The position numbers and the translations under genes are program-made. Source: MGBC124762 sp048201935 (lineage in GTDB: Bacteria > Bacillota > Clostridia > Oscillospirales > Oscillospiraceae). From it: 64,000 nucleotides of DNA. A model generated the notes under the pieces. The model made no database searches. It saw only the letters and a program-made list of their open reading frames with translations, and had not been told where the DNA came from. Within the stretch, counting starts at the first letter, position 1, and every line of letters starts with the position of its first letter. The stretch is taken from positions 1-64,000 of the forward strand of contig DBFBGR010000002.1 in NCBI GenBank assembly GCA_048201935.1. The letters run 5' to 3'. Positions 6,499 to 15,696 of this stretch are shown piece by piece.

Positions 6499-7799
6499 AG
6501 CTCCCAATCCTCCCTTTCCTCGCGCCAGCCCTCCACATAGTTCTTGACCTGGCCCAGCACCTTAGGCGGGCACACGGCCACCACGTCGATGGAGGCAGCA
6601 TACTCCACGGACTCCACCTTGGCCTCCCGGTACAGGCCGTCCAGAAGTCCGGCCTTGTCATAGGGCAGGTGCAGGGTCACCCGGCGGGTACCCTTGTCCA
6701 GCTTTTTGTCAATGCACGCCAGCAGCTCCGGCACCCCCTCGCCGGTCTTGGCGGAGATGGACACGGTGTCCTCCCCGGCGGAACGCTGACCGGAAAAGGC
6801 CAGGTCACACTTGTTGTATACCCGCAGACAGGGAATGTGGTCCGCCTTCAGCTCCCGGATCAGGCTCTCTACAATGGCGGCCTGCTGCTGCCACTGGGGA
6901 TTGGACACGTCGATGACGTGGAGCAGCAGGTCGGCATACTCCAGCTCCTCCAGGGTGGCCTTGAAGGCCTCCACCAGCTGATGGGGCAGCTTGCGGATAA
7001 AGCCCACGGTGTCGGAGATCACCACGTCCAGGGTGTCGCTGACGGTCAGGAGGCGGGTGGTGGTGTCCAGGGTATCAAACAGGCGGTTGTTGGCGGGGAT
7101 TCCGGCCCCGGTGATGGCATTGAGCAGCGTGGACTTGCCGGCGTTGGTGTAGCCCACGATGGCCACCACGGGGATTTCGTTTTTCATGCGGCGCTGGCGC
7201 TGGGTGCCCCGGACCCGGCGCACCTCCTCCAGCTCCGCCTTGAGCTTGTCGATCTTGCGGTGGATATGGCGGCGGTCCGTCTCCAGCTGGGTCTCGCCGG
7301 GGCCCTTGGAGCCGATGGGCCCCTTGCCGCTGGTGCCGGCCTGGCGCTCCAGATGGGTCCACATGCCGATGAGCCGGGGCAGCAGATACTGATACTGGGC
7401 CAGCTCCACCTGCAGGCGGCCCTCACGGGTGCGGGCCCGCTGGGCGAAGATGTCCAGGATCAGGCCGCTGCGGTCCAGCACCTGCACGCCGGTCATCTCC
7501 GTCAGCACCCGCAGCTGGGAGGGCGACAGGTCGTTGTCGAAAATCACCATGGTGGCGTTTTCCTCCTGGACCATGCGGCGGACCTCCTCCACCTTGCCCT
7601 CGCCGATAAAGCTGTGAGGGTCCGGCTTGTCCCGGCTTTGCAGGATGGTGCCTACAGCCTGCCCCCCGGCGGTATCCACCAGGGCGGCAAGCTCCGCCAG
7701 GCTCTCCTCATCGGCGCTGTCATCGCCCAGCACCGGGGACCGCAGGCCCACCAGCACCGCATAGTCGCGCTTTTTTTCTTGTATGATCGTTTGTTCCAT
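6495..7799 (-). CDS. hflX: GTPase HflX
   Basis: This 434-residue GTPase has the HflX N-terminal domain, the glycine-rich linker G-K-G-P-I-G-S-K-G-P-G-E-T-Q-L-E-T-D (residues 158-175), and the GTPase motifs G-Y-T-N-A-G-K-S-T (216-224), D-T-V-G-F (263-267) and N-K-C-D (329-332). HflX binds the 50S subunit and splits stalled or hibernating 70S ribosomes. Here it leads an operon with a GNAT enzyme and yigZ, and is followed on the same strand by a small membrane gene. Length and motifs are all normal for the family. Confidence 0.96.
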   Translation of the reverse strand: MEQTIIQEKKRDYAVLVGLRSPVLGDDSADEESLAELAALVDTAGGQAVGTILQSRDKPDPHSFIGEGKVEEVRRMVQEENATMVIFDNDLSPSQLRVLTEMTGVQVLDRSGLILDIFAQRARTREGRLQVELAQYQYLLPRLIGMWTHLERQAGTSGKGPIGSKGPGETQLETDRRHIHRKIDKLKAELEEVRRVRGTQRQRRMKNEIPVVAIVGYTNAGKSTLLNAITGAGIPANNRLFDTLDTTTRLLTVSDTLDVVISDTVGFIRKLPHQLVEAFKATLEELEYADLLLHVIDVSNPQWQQQAAIVESLIRELKADHIPCLRVYNKCDLAFSGQRSAGEDTVSISAKTGEGVPELLACIDKKLDKGTRRVTLHLPYDKAGLLDGLYREAKVESVEYAASIDVVAVCPPKVLGQVKNYVEGWREEREDWEL

Positions 7800-7829
7800 A
7801 TTTGCCCTCGCTTCCGGTTTTCACCTGAT

Positions 7830-7858
7830 AATATAGTATACCCGACGGCAAAAGTAAA
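7830..7858 (-). promoter_or_regulatory. Candidate hflX promoter
   Basis: On the minus strand TTTACT (7853-7858) and TATATT (7830-7835) are 17 bp apart and lie 31 bp upstream of hflX. The -35 abuts the rpmE terminator. Confidence 0.45.
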
Positions 7859-7887
7859 GGACCCGCAGCCAAAAATGGTACGGGTCC
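7859..7887 (-). terminator. rpmE terminator
   Basis: Seven-base GC arms (7859-7865 and 7881-7887) lie just past the rpmE stop and are followed on the minus strand by TTTACTTTT. Confidence 0.75.
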
Positions 7888-7901
7888 TGTAAAAAGTGTC
7901 T

Positions 7902-8105
7902 TTACTTGTCCAGGCCGAAGCGCTTGTTGAACTTGGCCACACGTCCGCCGGTATCCACCAGCTTCTGCTTGCCGGTGAAGAAGGGGTGACACTTAGAGCA
8001 GACTTCTACGCGAATATCCTTCTTCGTAGAACCTGTCTCAATTACATTACCGCAGGCGCATTTGATAGTAGTCTGCTGATAATTGGGATGGATTCCTTCC
8101 TTCAT
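7902..8105 (-). CDS. rpmE: 50S ribosomal protein L31
   Basis: The protein has 67 residues with the L31 core (M-K-E-G-I-H-P-N-Y) and both zinc-ligand pairs, C-A-C (residues 16-18) and C-S-K-C (36-39). It is therefore the zinc-binding C+ type rather than the zinc-independent paralogue used under zinc limitation. It is transcribed alone between its own promoter and terminator. The downstream neighbour hflX has a separate candidate promoter. Confidence 0.97.
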   Translation of the reverse strand: MKEGIHPNYQQTTIKCACGNVIETGSTKKDIRVEVCSKCHPFFTGKQKLVDTGGRVAKFNKRFGLDK

Positions 8106-8159
8106 TGCTCTGGTTCACCTCTTTCTGGTACAAAAGTCCTTTTCACAAAGGCAACTGTA

Positions 8160-8188
8160 ATATTACCACTTTTTAATGCAGAATGCAA
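8160..8188 (-). promoter_or_regulatory. rpmE promoter
   Basis: On the minus strand TTGCAT (8183-8188) and TAATAT (8160-8165) are 17 bp apart, 54 bp upstream of the rpmE start. Confidence 0.65.
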
Positions 8189-8300
8189 GTGTTTTTTGAA
8201 GAAATTTCTCTGCCTGCCGATATTTGCCGTTTCCGGGCAAAAAGGCAAGGAATAGTCCGTATTTCCCCTTCAATTTGTGAGAAAATGCAGGAATTTATGA

Positions 8301-8328
8301 TTGACATTTTCCCGGAACAAAATATAAT
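8301..8328 (+). promoter_or_regulatory. gltX promoter
   Basis: Consensus TTGACA (8301-8306) and TATAAT (8323-8328) with 16-bp spacing, 57 bp upstream of the gltX start. No tRNA-like leader or T-box is visible between the two. Confidence 0.8.
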
Positions 8329-8385
8329 AAATGAGTGTATTTTGGATTTAACCGTTTAGTTATCTAAATTTGGGAGGAAGAAAGC

Positions 8386-9879
8386 ATGTCGTTGGATAAG
8401 ACCTATTTTGACCAGATGGAGGCCAAGATCCCCCATGGACGGGTCCGGACCCGGTTCGCCCCGTCCCCCACAGGCTATATGCATGTGGGCAACCTGCGCA
8501 CGGCGCTGTATACCTGGCTCATTGCCCGGTCCCACGGCGGGGATTTCATCCTCCGCATCGAGGACACGGACCAGGGCCGCTATGTGGACGGCGCGGTGGA
8601 CGTGATCTACCGCACCATGGCCGAGTGCGGCCTGACTCACGACGAAGGCCCCGATGTGGGCGGCCCTGTGGCCCCGTATATCCAGTCCCAGCGGCGGGAT
8701 ACCTACGGAAAGTATGCCCGGCTGCTGGTGGAAAAGGGCGGCGCGTATTACTGCTTCTGTGAAAAGACGGAGTCTGAGGAGGATTCCGGCGAGTTTGACC
8801 GGGCGGCGGACCCCTGCCGCGACCTGCCCCTGGAGGAGGCGGAGCGCCGTGTGGCCGCAGGCGAGCCCTATGTCATCCGTCAGCGCATTCCGGCGGAGGG
8901 CGTCACCACCTTCCATGATGCCATTTTCGGCGACATCACCGTGGAAAACAGCACCCTGGACGACCAGGTGCTGATGAAGCGGGACGGTCTGCCTACCTAT
9001 AACTTCGCCAACGTCATCGACGACCACCTGATGGGCATCACCCATGTGGTCCGGGGCAGCGAGTATCTGTCCTCCGCCCCTAAGTATGACCTGCTGTATC
9101 ACGCCTTCGGCTGGGAGGTGCCCACCTATGTGCACTGCTCCCCGGTGATGCGGGACGCCCAGAACAAGATGTCCAAGCGCCACGGCGACCCCTCCTACGA
9201 GGACCTGAAGGCCCAGGGCTATCTGACGGAGGCCATCCTCAACTATGTGGCCCTGCTGGGCTGGAGCCCCAAGGGGGAGCTGGCGGAGCAGGAGATTTTC
9301 GACCTGGAGGGCCTGACCCGCGCCTTCGACATCACCGGTATCTCCAAGTCTCCGGCTATTTTCGACCGAGCCAAGCTGGACCACTTCAATGCCGTGTATC
9401 TGCGCGGTATGGAGCCCGCCGCCTTTGCCAAGGTGGCGGAGCCTTACATCCGTCAGGCCGTCCGGAATCCCGCCTATGATGCGGCAGCCATTGCCGCCCT
9501 GCTTCAGGCCCGGTGCGAACGGCTGACGGAGATCCCCGAGAAGGTAGACTTCTTCGACGTGCTGCCGGATTATCCGGTGGACTTCTATACCAATAAGAAA
9601 TCCAAGACCAATCCCCAGGTATGCAGCCGGATGCTGCAGGCCGCCATTCCCGCCCTGGAGGCGCTGACGGAGTGGACGGACGAGAGTATCCACGACACGC
9701 TGGTAGAGCTGGCCGCGTCCCTGGAGGTAAAGAACGCCACCCTCATGTGGCCTGTGCGCATTGCGGCAGCAGGCAAGCTGGTGACGCCCGGCGGCGCGGT
9801 GGAGATCTGCCGCATTCTGGGCCGGGACGAGACGCTGCGCCGTCTGCGGTCGGGCCTTGGAAAGCTGACGGCATGCTGA
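8386..9879 (+). CDS. gltX: Glutamate--tRNA ligase
   Basis: This 497-residue class I synthetase charges tRNA-Glu. The HIGH-equivalent P-S-P-T-G-Y-M-H-V-G-N is at residues 26-36 and K-M-S-K-R at 261-265. Length matches bacterial GluRS. In most Firmicutes the enzyme is non-discriminating and also makes Glu-tRNA-Gln for the GatCAB route, but that cannot be decided from this sequence alone. GGGAGG precedes the ATG. The stop overlaps the start of the SpoIIM-like gene, so the two form an operon. Confidence 0.97.
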   Translation: MSLDKTYFDQMEAKIPHGRVRTRFAPSPTGYMHVGNLRTALYTWLIARSHGGDFILRIEDTDQGRYVDGAVDVIYRTMAECGLTHDEGPDVGGPVAPYIQSQRRDTYGKYARLLVEKGGAYYCFCEKTESEEDSGEFDRAADPCRDLPLEEAERRVAAGEPYVIRQRIPAEGVTTFHDAIFGDITVENSTLDDQVLMKRDGLPTYNFANVIDDHLMGITHVVRGSEYLSSAPKYDLLYHAFGWEVPTYVHCSPVMRDAQNKMSKRHGDPSYEDLKAQGYLTEAILNYVALLGWSPKGELAEQEIFDLEGLTRAFDITGISKSPAIFDRAKLDHFNAVYLRGMEPAAFAKVAEPYIRQAVRNPAYDAAAIAALLQARCERLTEIPEKVDFFDVLPDYPVDFYTNKKSKTNPQVCSRMLQAAIPALEALTEWTDESIHDTLVELAASLEVKNATLMWPVRIAAAGKLVTPGGAVEICRILGRDETLRRLRSGLGKLTAC

Positions 9880-10505
9880 ACTGGCTGACGCGGCAGCGGC
9901 GGCAGCTGCACGGCTTTTACCGGGACGGCTTCGGCCGGGCCCTTGGTATGACGGTGCTGGCCTTCGCCGCCGTCATGGTGGTCAGCTATGCAGTGACCAT
10001 GGCAAACGCCGCCCCCATCGAGCGGCTCATGAATCTGTTCCGGGAGCAGATCGCGGACCGGGGCATCGTGGACGCCGACGGAAACTTCAGCGCCGTGAAG
10101 CTGTTCTTCAACAATTTCCAGGCATGTCTGCTGGCGGTGGGCTACGGGTTCATCCCGTTTCTGTACCTGCCTGCGGTGTCCCTGGGCATCAACGCCATGA
10201 TGTTCGGCGGCTTTGCGTCGTACTATGTCCAGCAGGGCCTGCCCCTATGGTATTACGGCGCGGGGACCCTGCCCCACGGCGTTTTCGAGCTGCCGGCGCT
10301 GTTTATGGCCATGGCCGGCGGCCTGTACCTGTGCCGGACCATTGTGCGCTATGTGCGGCACAACGAGAAGGGGCTGATGGGCCCCGCAGTACTGAATCTG
10401 GCGCGGCTGCTGGTGATGCATATCACGCCCCTGCTGATGGCGGCGGCCGCCATCGAAGCGTATGTCACCCCCGTTGTTATGGAGGCGCTGGCGCGGTATA
10501 TCTGA
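9873..10505 (+). CDS. spoIIM: SpoIIM-like membrane protein
   Basis: The 210-residue protein has the stage II sporulation protein M (DUF95) layout. A cytoplasmic N-terminus is followed by a first membrane segment (residues about 25-45), a soluble stretch, then several hydrophobic segments containing F-N-N-F, G-I-N-A-M-M-F-G-G and P-H-G-V-F-E-L-P-A. The last motif is typical of the family. In Bacillus SpoIIM works with SpoIID and SpoIIP in engulfment. Some SpoIIM-like proteins have other roles, so the sporulation role is probable rather than proved. The ATG lies within the end of gltX (7-bp overlap). Confidence 0.82.
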   Translation: MLNWLTRQRRQLHGFYRDGFGRALGMTVLAFAAVMVVSYAVTMANAAPIERLMNLFREQIADRGIVDADGNFSAVKLFFNNFQACLLAVGYGFIPFLYLPAVSLGINAMMFGGFASYYVQQGLPLWYYGAGTLPHGVFELPALFMAMAGGLYLCRTIVRYVRHNEKGLMGPAVLNLARLLVMHITPLLMAAAAIEAYVTPVVMEALARYI

Positions 10506-10577
10506 TGTTGTTCCTGCGGGAGTGTCCCGCTGAAAGATAGAACTACAGACCGCAAATGCGGCGAAAGGAGCCTTACA

Positions 10578-12674
10578 ATGAACGAAAAAGTCACAAGTAT
10601 CCCTGAACTGTTCGGAAGCATGGTGTTCACACAGGAGCAAATGCGACAGCGTTTGCCCGCCCGTGTCTATAACGCATGGCAGCAGTGCCTGGTGCAGGGA
10701 ACGTCTTTGGATCGCTCCATCGCCGACGAGATCGCCTCCGCCATGAAGGATTGGGCCATTGAGAAGGGCGCCACCCACTATACCCACTGGTTCCAGCCCA
10801 TGACCGGCTTCACCGCCGAGAAGCACGACGGCTTCATTACCCCCCACGGCCCCACCGGCGTGCTGATGGAGCTGTCCGGCAAGGAGCTGTCCCGTGGCGA
10901 GGCCGACGCCTCCAGCTTCCCCTCCGGCGGCCTGCGGGCCACCTTCGAGGCCCGGGGCTACACCGCCTGGGATCCCACTGCCTATGCCTTTGTCAAGGAT
11001 AAGACCCTGTATATCCCCACCATCTTCTGCTCCTACGGCGGCGAGACTCTGGATAAGAAAACGCCGCTGCTGCGGTCCATGAAGCTGCTGGACACCCAGA
11101 GCATCCGCATTCTGCGGCTGTTCGGCAACACCCAGGCCCAGCACGTCACCGCACAGGTGGGCCCCGAGCAGGAATACTTCCTCATCGATAAGGAGATGTA
11201 CCGCCGCCGGGAGGATCTGGTGCTGTGCGGCCGTACTCTGTTCGGCGCCAAGCCCCCCAAGGGCCAGGAGCTGGACGACCACTATTACGGGGCCATCAAG
11301 CCCCGGGTGGCGGAGTTCATGCATGAGCTGGATCAGGAGCTGTGGAAGGTGGGTGTCCCCGCCAAGACGGAGCACAACGAGGTAGCCCCGGCCCAGCACG
11401 AGGTAGCCCAGGTCTACTCTGACGCCAACAGCACCTGCGACCACAATCAGCTGACCATGGAGTTCCTGAAGAAGGTGGCCGACCGCCACGGTCTGGTTTG
11501 TCTGCTGCACGAGAAGCCCTTCGCCGGCATCAACGGCAGCGGCAAGCACGATAACTGGTCCCTGGCCACGGATACCGGCGAGAATCTGCTCAAGCCCGGC
11601 AAAACTCCCAGCCAGAATGCCCAGTTCCTGCTGTTCCTGGCGGCGTTTATCAAGGGCGTGGACGAATACCAGGATATGCTGCGCTGCTGCGTGTCCTATC
11701 CCGGCAACGATCACCGTCTGGGCGGCAACGAGGCCCCTCCGGCCATCATCTCCGTGTTCCTGGGCGATGAGCTGACGGCCATTCTGGATTCCATCATCAG
11801 CGGCCAGGAGTACGTGGACAAGGCCAAGCGCAAGCTGGCCATCGGTGTGGACACCCTGCCGGAGATCCCCCAGGACACCACAGACCGGAACCGCACCTCT
11901 CCCCTGGCCTTTACCGGCAACAAGTTCGAGTTCCGTATGCTGGGCTCGTCCCAGTCCATCGCCAGCCCCAACGTGGTGCTCAACACCATCATGGCCCAGG
12001 AACTGGAGGAATTTGCGGACATCCTGGAGCAGTCCAACGACTTCCAGACGGACCTGCAGAATCTGCTGCACGACACCTTCAAGGCTCACCAGCGCATCAT
12101 CTTCAACGGCAACGGCTATGGGGAGGATTGGGTGCAGGAGGCCCAGCGCCGGGGGCTCAGCAACCTGCGGGACACCGTGGACTGCATGCCTGCCTATATT
12201 GACCCCAAGAACATCCGTCTGTTCGCCGGACACAATATTCTCAGCGAGACGGAAATGCGCGCCCGGTACGAGATCCACCTGGAGAATTACTGCAAGGTCA
12301 CGGCCATCGAGGCGTCCACTCTGCGGGACATGGTCCTGCGGGGCATCCTGCCGGCAGTGAACCGCTATACGGCGGACCTGACCCAGGCCATCCTGCACAA
12401 GCGGGAGCTGGTGGTCCCCTGCCGGGTGGAGGAGGACCTGCTGCAAAAGCTGTCCGCCCTGACCGGCAGTCTGTACGACACCATGGCGGCCATAAACGAG
12501 GCCATGGACAAGGCCCCCGATGCCGAGGGCGGCATCGACGCAGCCCGGTATTACCGGGAGGAGATCGTCCGCCGCATGGAGGAGGCCCGCCAGTCCATCG
12601 ATCAGATGGAGTCCCTGACCGCTGCGAAATACTGGCCCTACCCCACCTACGCAGACATTCTGTTCTCCGTGTAA
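10578..12674 (+). CDS. glnN: Glutamine synthetase, type III
   Basis: This 698-residue protein is a GSIII enzyme, which assimilates ammonia onto glutamate using ATP. Family features include the F-G-S-M-V-F N-terminus, F-P-S-G-G-L-R-A-T-F-E-A-R-G-Y-T-A-W-D, G-P-E-Q-E-Y-F-L-I-D, the H-N-E-V-A-P-A-Q-H-E segment, N-G-S-G-K-H-D-N-W-S and N-D-H-R-L-G-G-N-E-A-P-P-A. Length is normal for GSIII dodecamers. A strong GAAAGGAG site precedes the ATG and a strong terminator follows, so it is a single-gene unit or follows spoIIM. The window also encodes a GSI enzyme at 42.2 kb. Confidence 0.96.
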   Translation: MNEKVTSIPELFGSMVFTQEQMRQRLPARVYNAWQQCLVQGTSLDRSIADEIASAMKDWAIEKGATHYTHWFQPMTGFTAEKHDGFITPHGPTGVLMELSGKELSRGEADASSFPSGGLRATFEARGYTAWDPTAYAFVKDKTLYIPTIFCSYGGETLDKKTPLLRSMKLLDTQSIRILRLFGNTQAQHVTAQVGPEQEYFLIDKEMYRRREDLVLCGRTLFGAKPPKGQELDDHYYGAIKPRVAEFMHELDQELWKVGVPAKTEHNEVAPAQHEVAQVYSDANSTCDHNQLTMEFLKKVADRHGLVCLLHEKPFAGINGSGKHDNWSLATDTGENLLKPGKTPSQNAQFLLFLAAFIKGVDEYQDMLRCCVSYPGNDHRLGGNEAPPAIISVFLGDELTAILDSIISGQEYVDKAKRKLAIGVDTLPEIPQDTTDRNRTSPLAFTGNKFEFRMLGSSQSIASPNVVLNTIMAQELEEFADILEQSNDFQTDLQNLLHDTFKAHQRIIFNGNGYGEDWVQEAQRRGLSNLRDTVDCMPAYIDPKNIRLFAGHNILSETEMRARYEIHLENYCKVTAIEASTLRDMVLRGILPAVNRYTADLTQAILHKRELVVPCRVEEDLLQKLSALTGSLYDTMAAINEAMDKAPDAEGGIDAARYYREEIVRRMEEARQSIDQMESLTAAKYWPYPTYADILFSV

Positions 12675-12684
12675 ATACACAGAA

Positions 12685-12723
12685 AGCCCCCGGGGTCTAC
12701 CGATCGGGAGACCTCCGGGGGCT
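12685..12723 (+). terminator. glnN terminator
   Basis: A long GC-rich inverted repeat (AGCCCCCGGGGTCT against its near-perfect complement) begins 10 bp past the glnN stop. The following T content is modest. Confidence 0.7.
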
Positions 12724-12816
12724 CTTGCGATTCTTTCTGCGACATACCGATTGTCACGGACCAGGGGCAGACGGACGGTAAAGGCGCTTAAATAAATTGA
12801 AAGCAGGCGCAAAAAA

Positions 12817-12836
12817 TCCCGCCGGAAAGGGCGGGA
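12817..12836 (-). terminator. Minus-strand terminator without a visible gene
   Basis: TCCCGCC (12817-12823) pairs with GGCGGGA (12830-12836), and on the minus strand the hairpin is followed by six Ts. No minus-strand gene lies to its right except distant antisense frames. The 359-bp gap between glnN and pyrG (12,675-13,033) otherwise holds only the pyrG promoter. Confidence 0.5.
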
Positions 12837-12958
12837 CCAAACCTACCATACCACGCAGGCGGATAGAATGCAAGGAAAAGTTCCGCATATTTTGCAATTT
12901 TGGCTGTTTGTGCAGGGATGGCGGCAGAATGATTCTTTATTTTGATAAATATTCCGTC

Positions 12959-12987
12959 TTGACGAGGAAATACCGCGGCAGTAGAAT
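12959..12987 (+). promoter_or_regulatory. pyrG promoter
   Basis: TTGACG (12959-12964) and TAGAAT (12982-12987) with 17-bp spacing, 46 bp upstream of the pyrG start. I did not find an obvious GGGCT-type initiation site for reiterative control. Confidence 0.6.
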
Positions 12988-13033
12988 TTGAAAGTATTTT
13001 AACGTGGTATTCTGCGGGTAAGGAGTGGTCACG

Positions 13034-14629
13034 ATGAAGCATATCTTTGTTACCGGCGGCGTGGTGTCCGGGTTGGGAAAGGGCATCTGCGCGGCATCCC
13101 TGGGGCGGCTGCTGAAGCAGCGGGGCTTCCGGGTGAAAAATCAGAAGTTTGACCCCTATTTTAATGTGGATCCCGGCACCATGAGTCCCTTCCAGCACGG
13201 CGAGGTGTTCGTCACCGATGACGGCGCGGAGACGGACCTGGACCTGGGCCACTATGAGCGCTTCGTGGACGAATCCCTGACGGGGAACGCGTCGGTGTCC
13301 TCGGGCAAGGTGTTCTGGAATGTGCTGAACCGGGAACGCCAGGGCGGCTATCTGGGCGGCACCGTCCAGATCATCCCCCACGTTACCGACGAGATCAAGC
13401 GCCGCATCTATGCCATGGACGACGGTCAGACCGACATCATCATTACTGAGGTAGGCGGCACCGTGGGCGATATTGAGAGCCAGCCCTATCTGGAGGCCAT
13501 CCGCCAGGTGGCGGCAGAAAAGGGCCGGGAAAACGTGCTGTATATCCATGTGCCCCTGGTGGTGTCCATCCCCGGCACCGGTGAACTGAAAAGCAAGCCC
13601 ACCCAGCACTCCGTGAAGGAGCTGCTGTCCGTGGGCATTCAGCCGGATATTCTGGTGTGCCGCACCGACAGTCCCCTGCCGGAGGACCTGCGGCGGAAGA
13701 TCGCCCTGTTCTGCAACATGGAGGAGGACTGCGTCATCCAGAACCTGACGGCCTCCACTCTGTATGAGGTGCCGCTGCTGCTGGAGAAGGAGGGCCTGTG
13801 CCGGGTGGCCTGCCGGAAGCTGGGCCTGCCCCAGCGGGAGCCGGATCTGGCGGAATGGACAGCGCTGGTCCGCCGCATCAACGGCGTACACAAGACCGTG
13901 CAGATCGCCCTGGTGGGCAAATATACCGGCCTCCACGACGCCTATCTCAGCGTGGTCGAGTCCCTGTTCCATGCGGGGACGGCCTGCGACGCCAAGGTGA
14001 ATATCAAATGGGTGGACTCCGAGGGCCTGACGGCGGAAAACGTTGGCCGGGTGCTGGGAGATTGCTCCGGCGTTCTGGTGCCCGGCGGCTTCGGCGACCG
14101 GGGTATCGAGGGCATGATCCTGGCAGCACAGTACGCCCGGGAGAACGACGTACCGTATTTCGGCATCTGCCTGGGCATGCAGATCGCCGTCATTGAATAT
14201 GCCCGGCATGTGGCCGGGTGGGCCGACGCCCACAGCGCCGAATTCTCCGGCCTTACCGCCCATCCCGTCATCGCACTGATGCCCGATCAGGTAGGCGTCA
14301 CCGCCAAGGGCGGCACCATGCGGCTGGGCAAATACCCCTGCGTGCTGGCAGATGGTACCCTGGCCCGGAACGCCTACGGTACCGCCGAGATCTCCGAGCG
14401 GCACCGGCACCGGTATGAATTCAACAACCAGTTCCGGCAGGAGCTCCAGGATGCCGGGCTGCGGCTGGCGGGACTGTCTCCGGACGGCCACCTGGTGGAG
14501 ATCGTGGAGGAACCCGGGAACACCTGGTTTGTGGGCGTTCAGTTCCACCCGGAGTTCAAGAGCCGCCCCAACCGGCCCCATCCCCTGTTCGTGGGCTTTG
14601 TGCAGGCCTCCCTGAACAAGCAGGGCTGA
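13034..14629 (+). CDS. pyrG: CTP synthase
   Basis: The 531-residue enzyme aminates UTP to CTP with glutamine. The N-terminal synthetase domain (H-I-F-V-T-G-G-V-V-S-G-L-G-K-G, E-V-G-G-T-V-G-D-I-E) occupies roughly residues 1-265. It is followed by a class I glutaminase domain with the nucleophile in F-G-I-C-L-G-M-Q (Cys379) and the H-P-E motif near the end. Start ATG 13034 has AAGGAG at suitable distance. An in-frame GTG 9 bp upstream overlaps that ribosome site. Length is normal. Confidence 0.97.
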   Translation: MKHIFVTGGVVSGLGKGICAASLGRLLKQRGFRVKNQKFDPYFNVDPGTMSPFQHGEVFVTDDGAETDLDLGHYERFVDESLTGNASVSSGKVFWNVLNRERQGGYLGGTVQIIPHVTDEIKRRIYAMDDGQTDIIITEVGGTVGDIESQPYLEAIRQVAAEKGRENVLYIHVPLVVSIPGTGELKSKPTQHSVKELLSVGIQPDILVCRTDSPLPEDLRRKIALFCNMEEDCVIQNLTASTLYEVPLLLEKEGLCRVACRKLGLPQREPDLAEWTALVRRINGVHKTVQIALVGKYTGLHDAYLSVVESLFHAGTACDAKVNIKWVDSEGLTAENVGRVLGDCSGVLVPGGFGDRGIEGMILAAQYARENDVPYFGICLGMQIAVIEYARHVAGWADAHSAEFSGLTAHPVIALMPDQVGVTAKGGTMRLGKYPCVLADGTLARNAYGTAEISERHRHRYEFNNQFRQELQDAGLRLAGLSPDGHLVEIVEEPGNTWFVGVQFHPEFKSRPNRPHPLFVGFVQASLNKQG

Positions 14630-14718
14630 CGGCGGCAGGCCATGGCGCATACACTGGAATGCGGAAACGGCTCCCGCGGCAGCGCGGGAAAATCCATCCG
14701 TTTTCCGGGAGGAGTTCT

Positions 14719-15567
14719 ATGGCTTCCTTTACCAATATGGCAACGTTATCCTATAACGGCAGCCAGATCAATTCCAACGTGGTCACCGGCGAGCTGCAGG
14801 ACGCCCTGACCGTTACCAAGACGGCGGTGTCCGGCAGCTACCAGCCCGGGGACACGGTAACGTATGTGGTGACCCTGACCAACACCGGCACGGCGCTGAC
14901 CGGGCTGACCCTGACCGACGACCTGGGCGGCTATACCGCCGGGGGCCAGACGGTGTATCCCCTGGCCTATGAGGCGGGCACCCTCCACTATTACACCGGC
15001 GGCACGGAGCAGACCGCCCCGGCAGTCACGGCGGGGCCGCCGATGACCGTTACCGGCGTGACTGTCCCCGCCGGAGGCAACGTCACCCTGGTGTATCAGG
15101 CACGGGTCACGGAGTTCGCCCCGCCGGGGGTGGAGGGCGAGATCCGCAACACCGTCACCGTTACCGGCGGCGGGCTGGCGGCTCCCCTGACGGCCACGGC
15201 CACCACGGCGGCGCAGGCCGCACCGGAGCTGAGCATCAGCAAGGCTCTGTGCCCCGCTGTGGTCACCGGCAATGGGCCCCTGACCTATACCTTTACCGTT
15301 CAAAACACCGGCAACACTGCCCTGACCGGCCAGGAGGGCGCGGTGATCACCGATACCTTTGAACCCACCCTGACCATCACCGGCGCCACCTTTAACGGTG
15401 CAGCCTGGACGTCGCCGGAGGATTACACCTACGACGCCGCCACCGGCGCGTTTGCCACCGTGGCCGGGAAGCTGACGGTGCCGGAGGCCACGTTTACCCA
15501 GAACGCCGACGGCTCCTGGACCGTCACACCGGGTCAGAGCATCCTGACGGTAACGGGCACCGTATGA
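14719..15567 (+). CDS. DUF11-domain repeat protein
   Basis: The 282-residue protein has an N-terminal segment (A-T-L-S-Y-N-G-S-Q-I-N-S-N-V-V-T-G-E) followed by two DUF11 beta-sandwich repeats of about 110 residues. Each carries the hallmark K-T-A-V..P-G-D-T-V-T-Y-V-V-T-L-T-N-T-G or its equivalent (S-K-A-L..L-T-Y-T-F-T-V-Q-N-T-G-N-T). It is rich in Thr and has no signal peptide, membrane segment or LPxTG motif. Similar short, leaderless DUF11 proteins occur in other Clostridia, and a spore-surface role would fit the missing signal but is inference. GGGAGGAG precedes the ATG and a terminator follows. Confidence 0.75.
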   Translation: MASFTNMATLSYNGSQINSNVVTGELQDALTVTKTAVSGSYQPGDTVTYVVTLTNTGTALTGLTLTDDLGGYTAGGQTVYPLAYEAGTLHYYTGGTEQTAPAVTAGPPMTVTGVTVPAGGNVTLVYQARVTEFAPPGVEGEIRNTVTVTGGGLAAPLTATATTAAQAAPELSISKALCPAVVTGNGPLTYTFTVQNTGNTALTGQEGAVITDTFEPTLTITGATFNGAAWTSPEDYTYDAATGAFATVAGKLTVPEATFTQNADGSWTVTPGQSILTVTGTV

Positions 15568-15579
15568 CCTGAGCATTGA

Positions 15580-15621
15580 CCAGCCGCGCCTGCCGTTTTC
15601 CCGGTGAGCGCGGCTGGTTTT
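15580..15621 (+). terminator. Terminator after DUF11 gene
   Basis: Perfect 10-bp arms (15580-15589 and 15608-15617) enclose an 18-nt loop and are followed by TTTTC. Confidence 0.75.
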
Positions 15622-15651
15622 CAAAAAGGCCCCATGATTTGAAAAAAATAC

Positions 15652-15680
15652 TTGCAAAATGGGATGGGATATGATATCCT
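15652..15680 (+). promoter_or_regulatory. Candidate rplS promoter
   Basis: TTGCAA (15652-15657) and TATCCT (15675-15680) are spaced 17 bp apart, about 100 bp upstream of rplS. Confidence 0.5.
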
Positions 15681-15696
15681 ATCATGGCGTAAAAAG

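Noticed and set aside
8329..8385. T-box or other leader element before gltX
   Set aside because: The leader is short and contains no specifier loop or terminator/antiterminator pair.
10245..12812. 855-codon minus-strand open frame over glnN
   Set aside because: It is antisense to an unmistakable GSIII gene, with composition set by GC-rich third positions on the other strand. It has no ribosome site or family features.
12788..14650. 620-codon minus-strand open frame over pyrG
   Set aside because: Shadow of pyrG; His/Gly/Gln-rich low-complexity translation and no domain.
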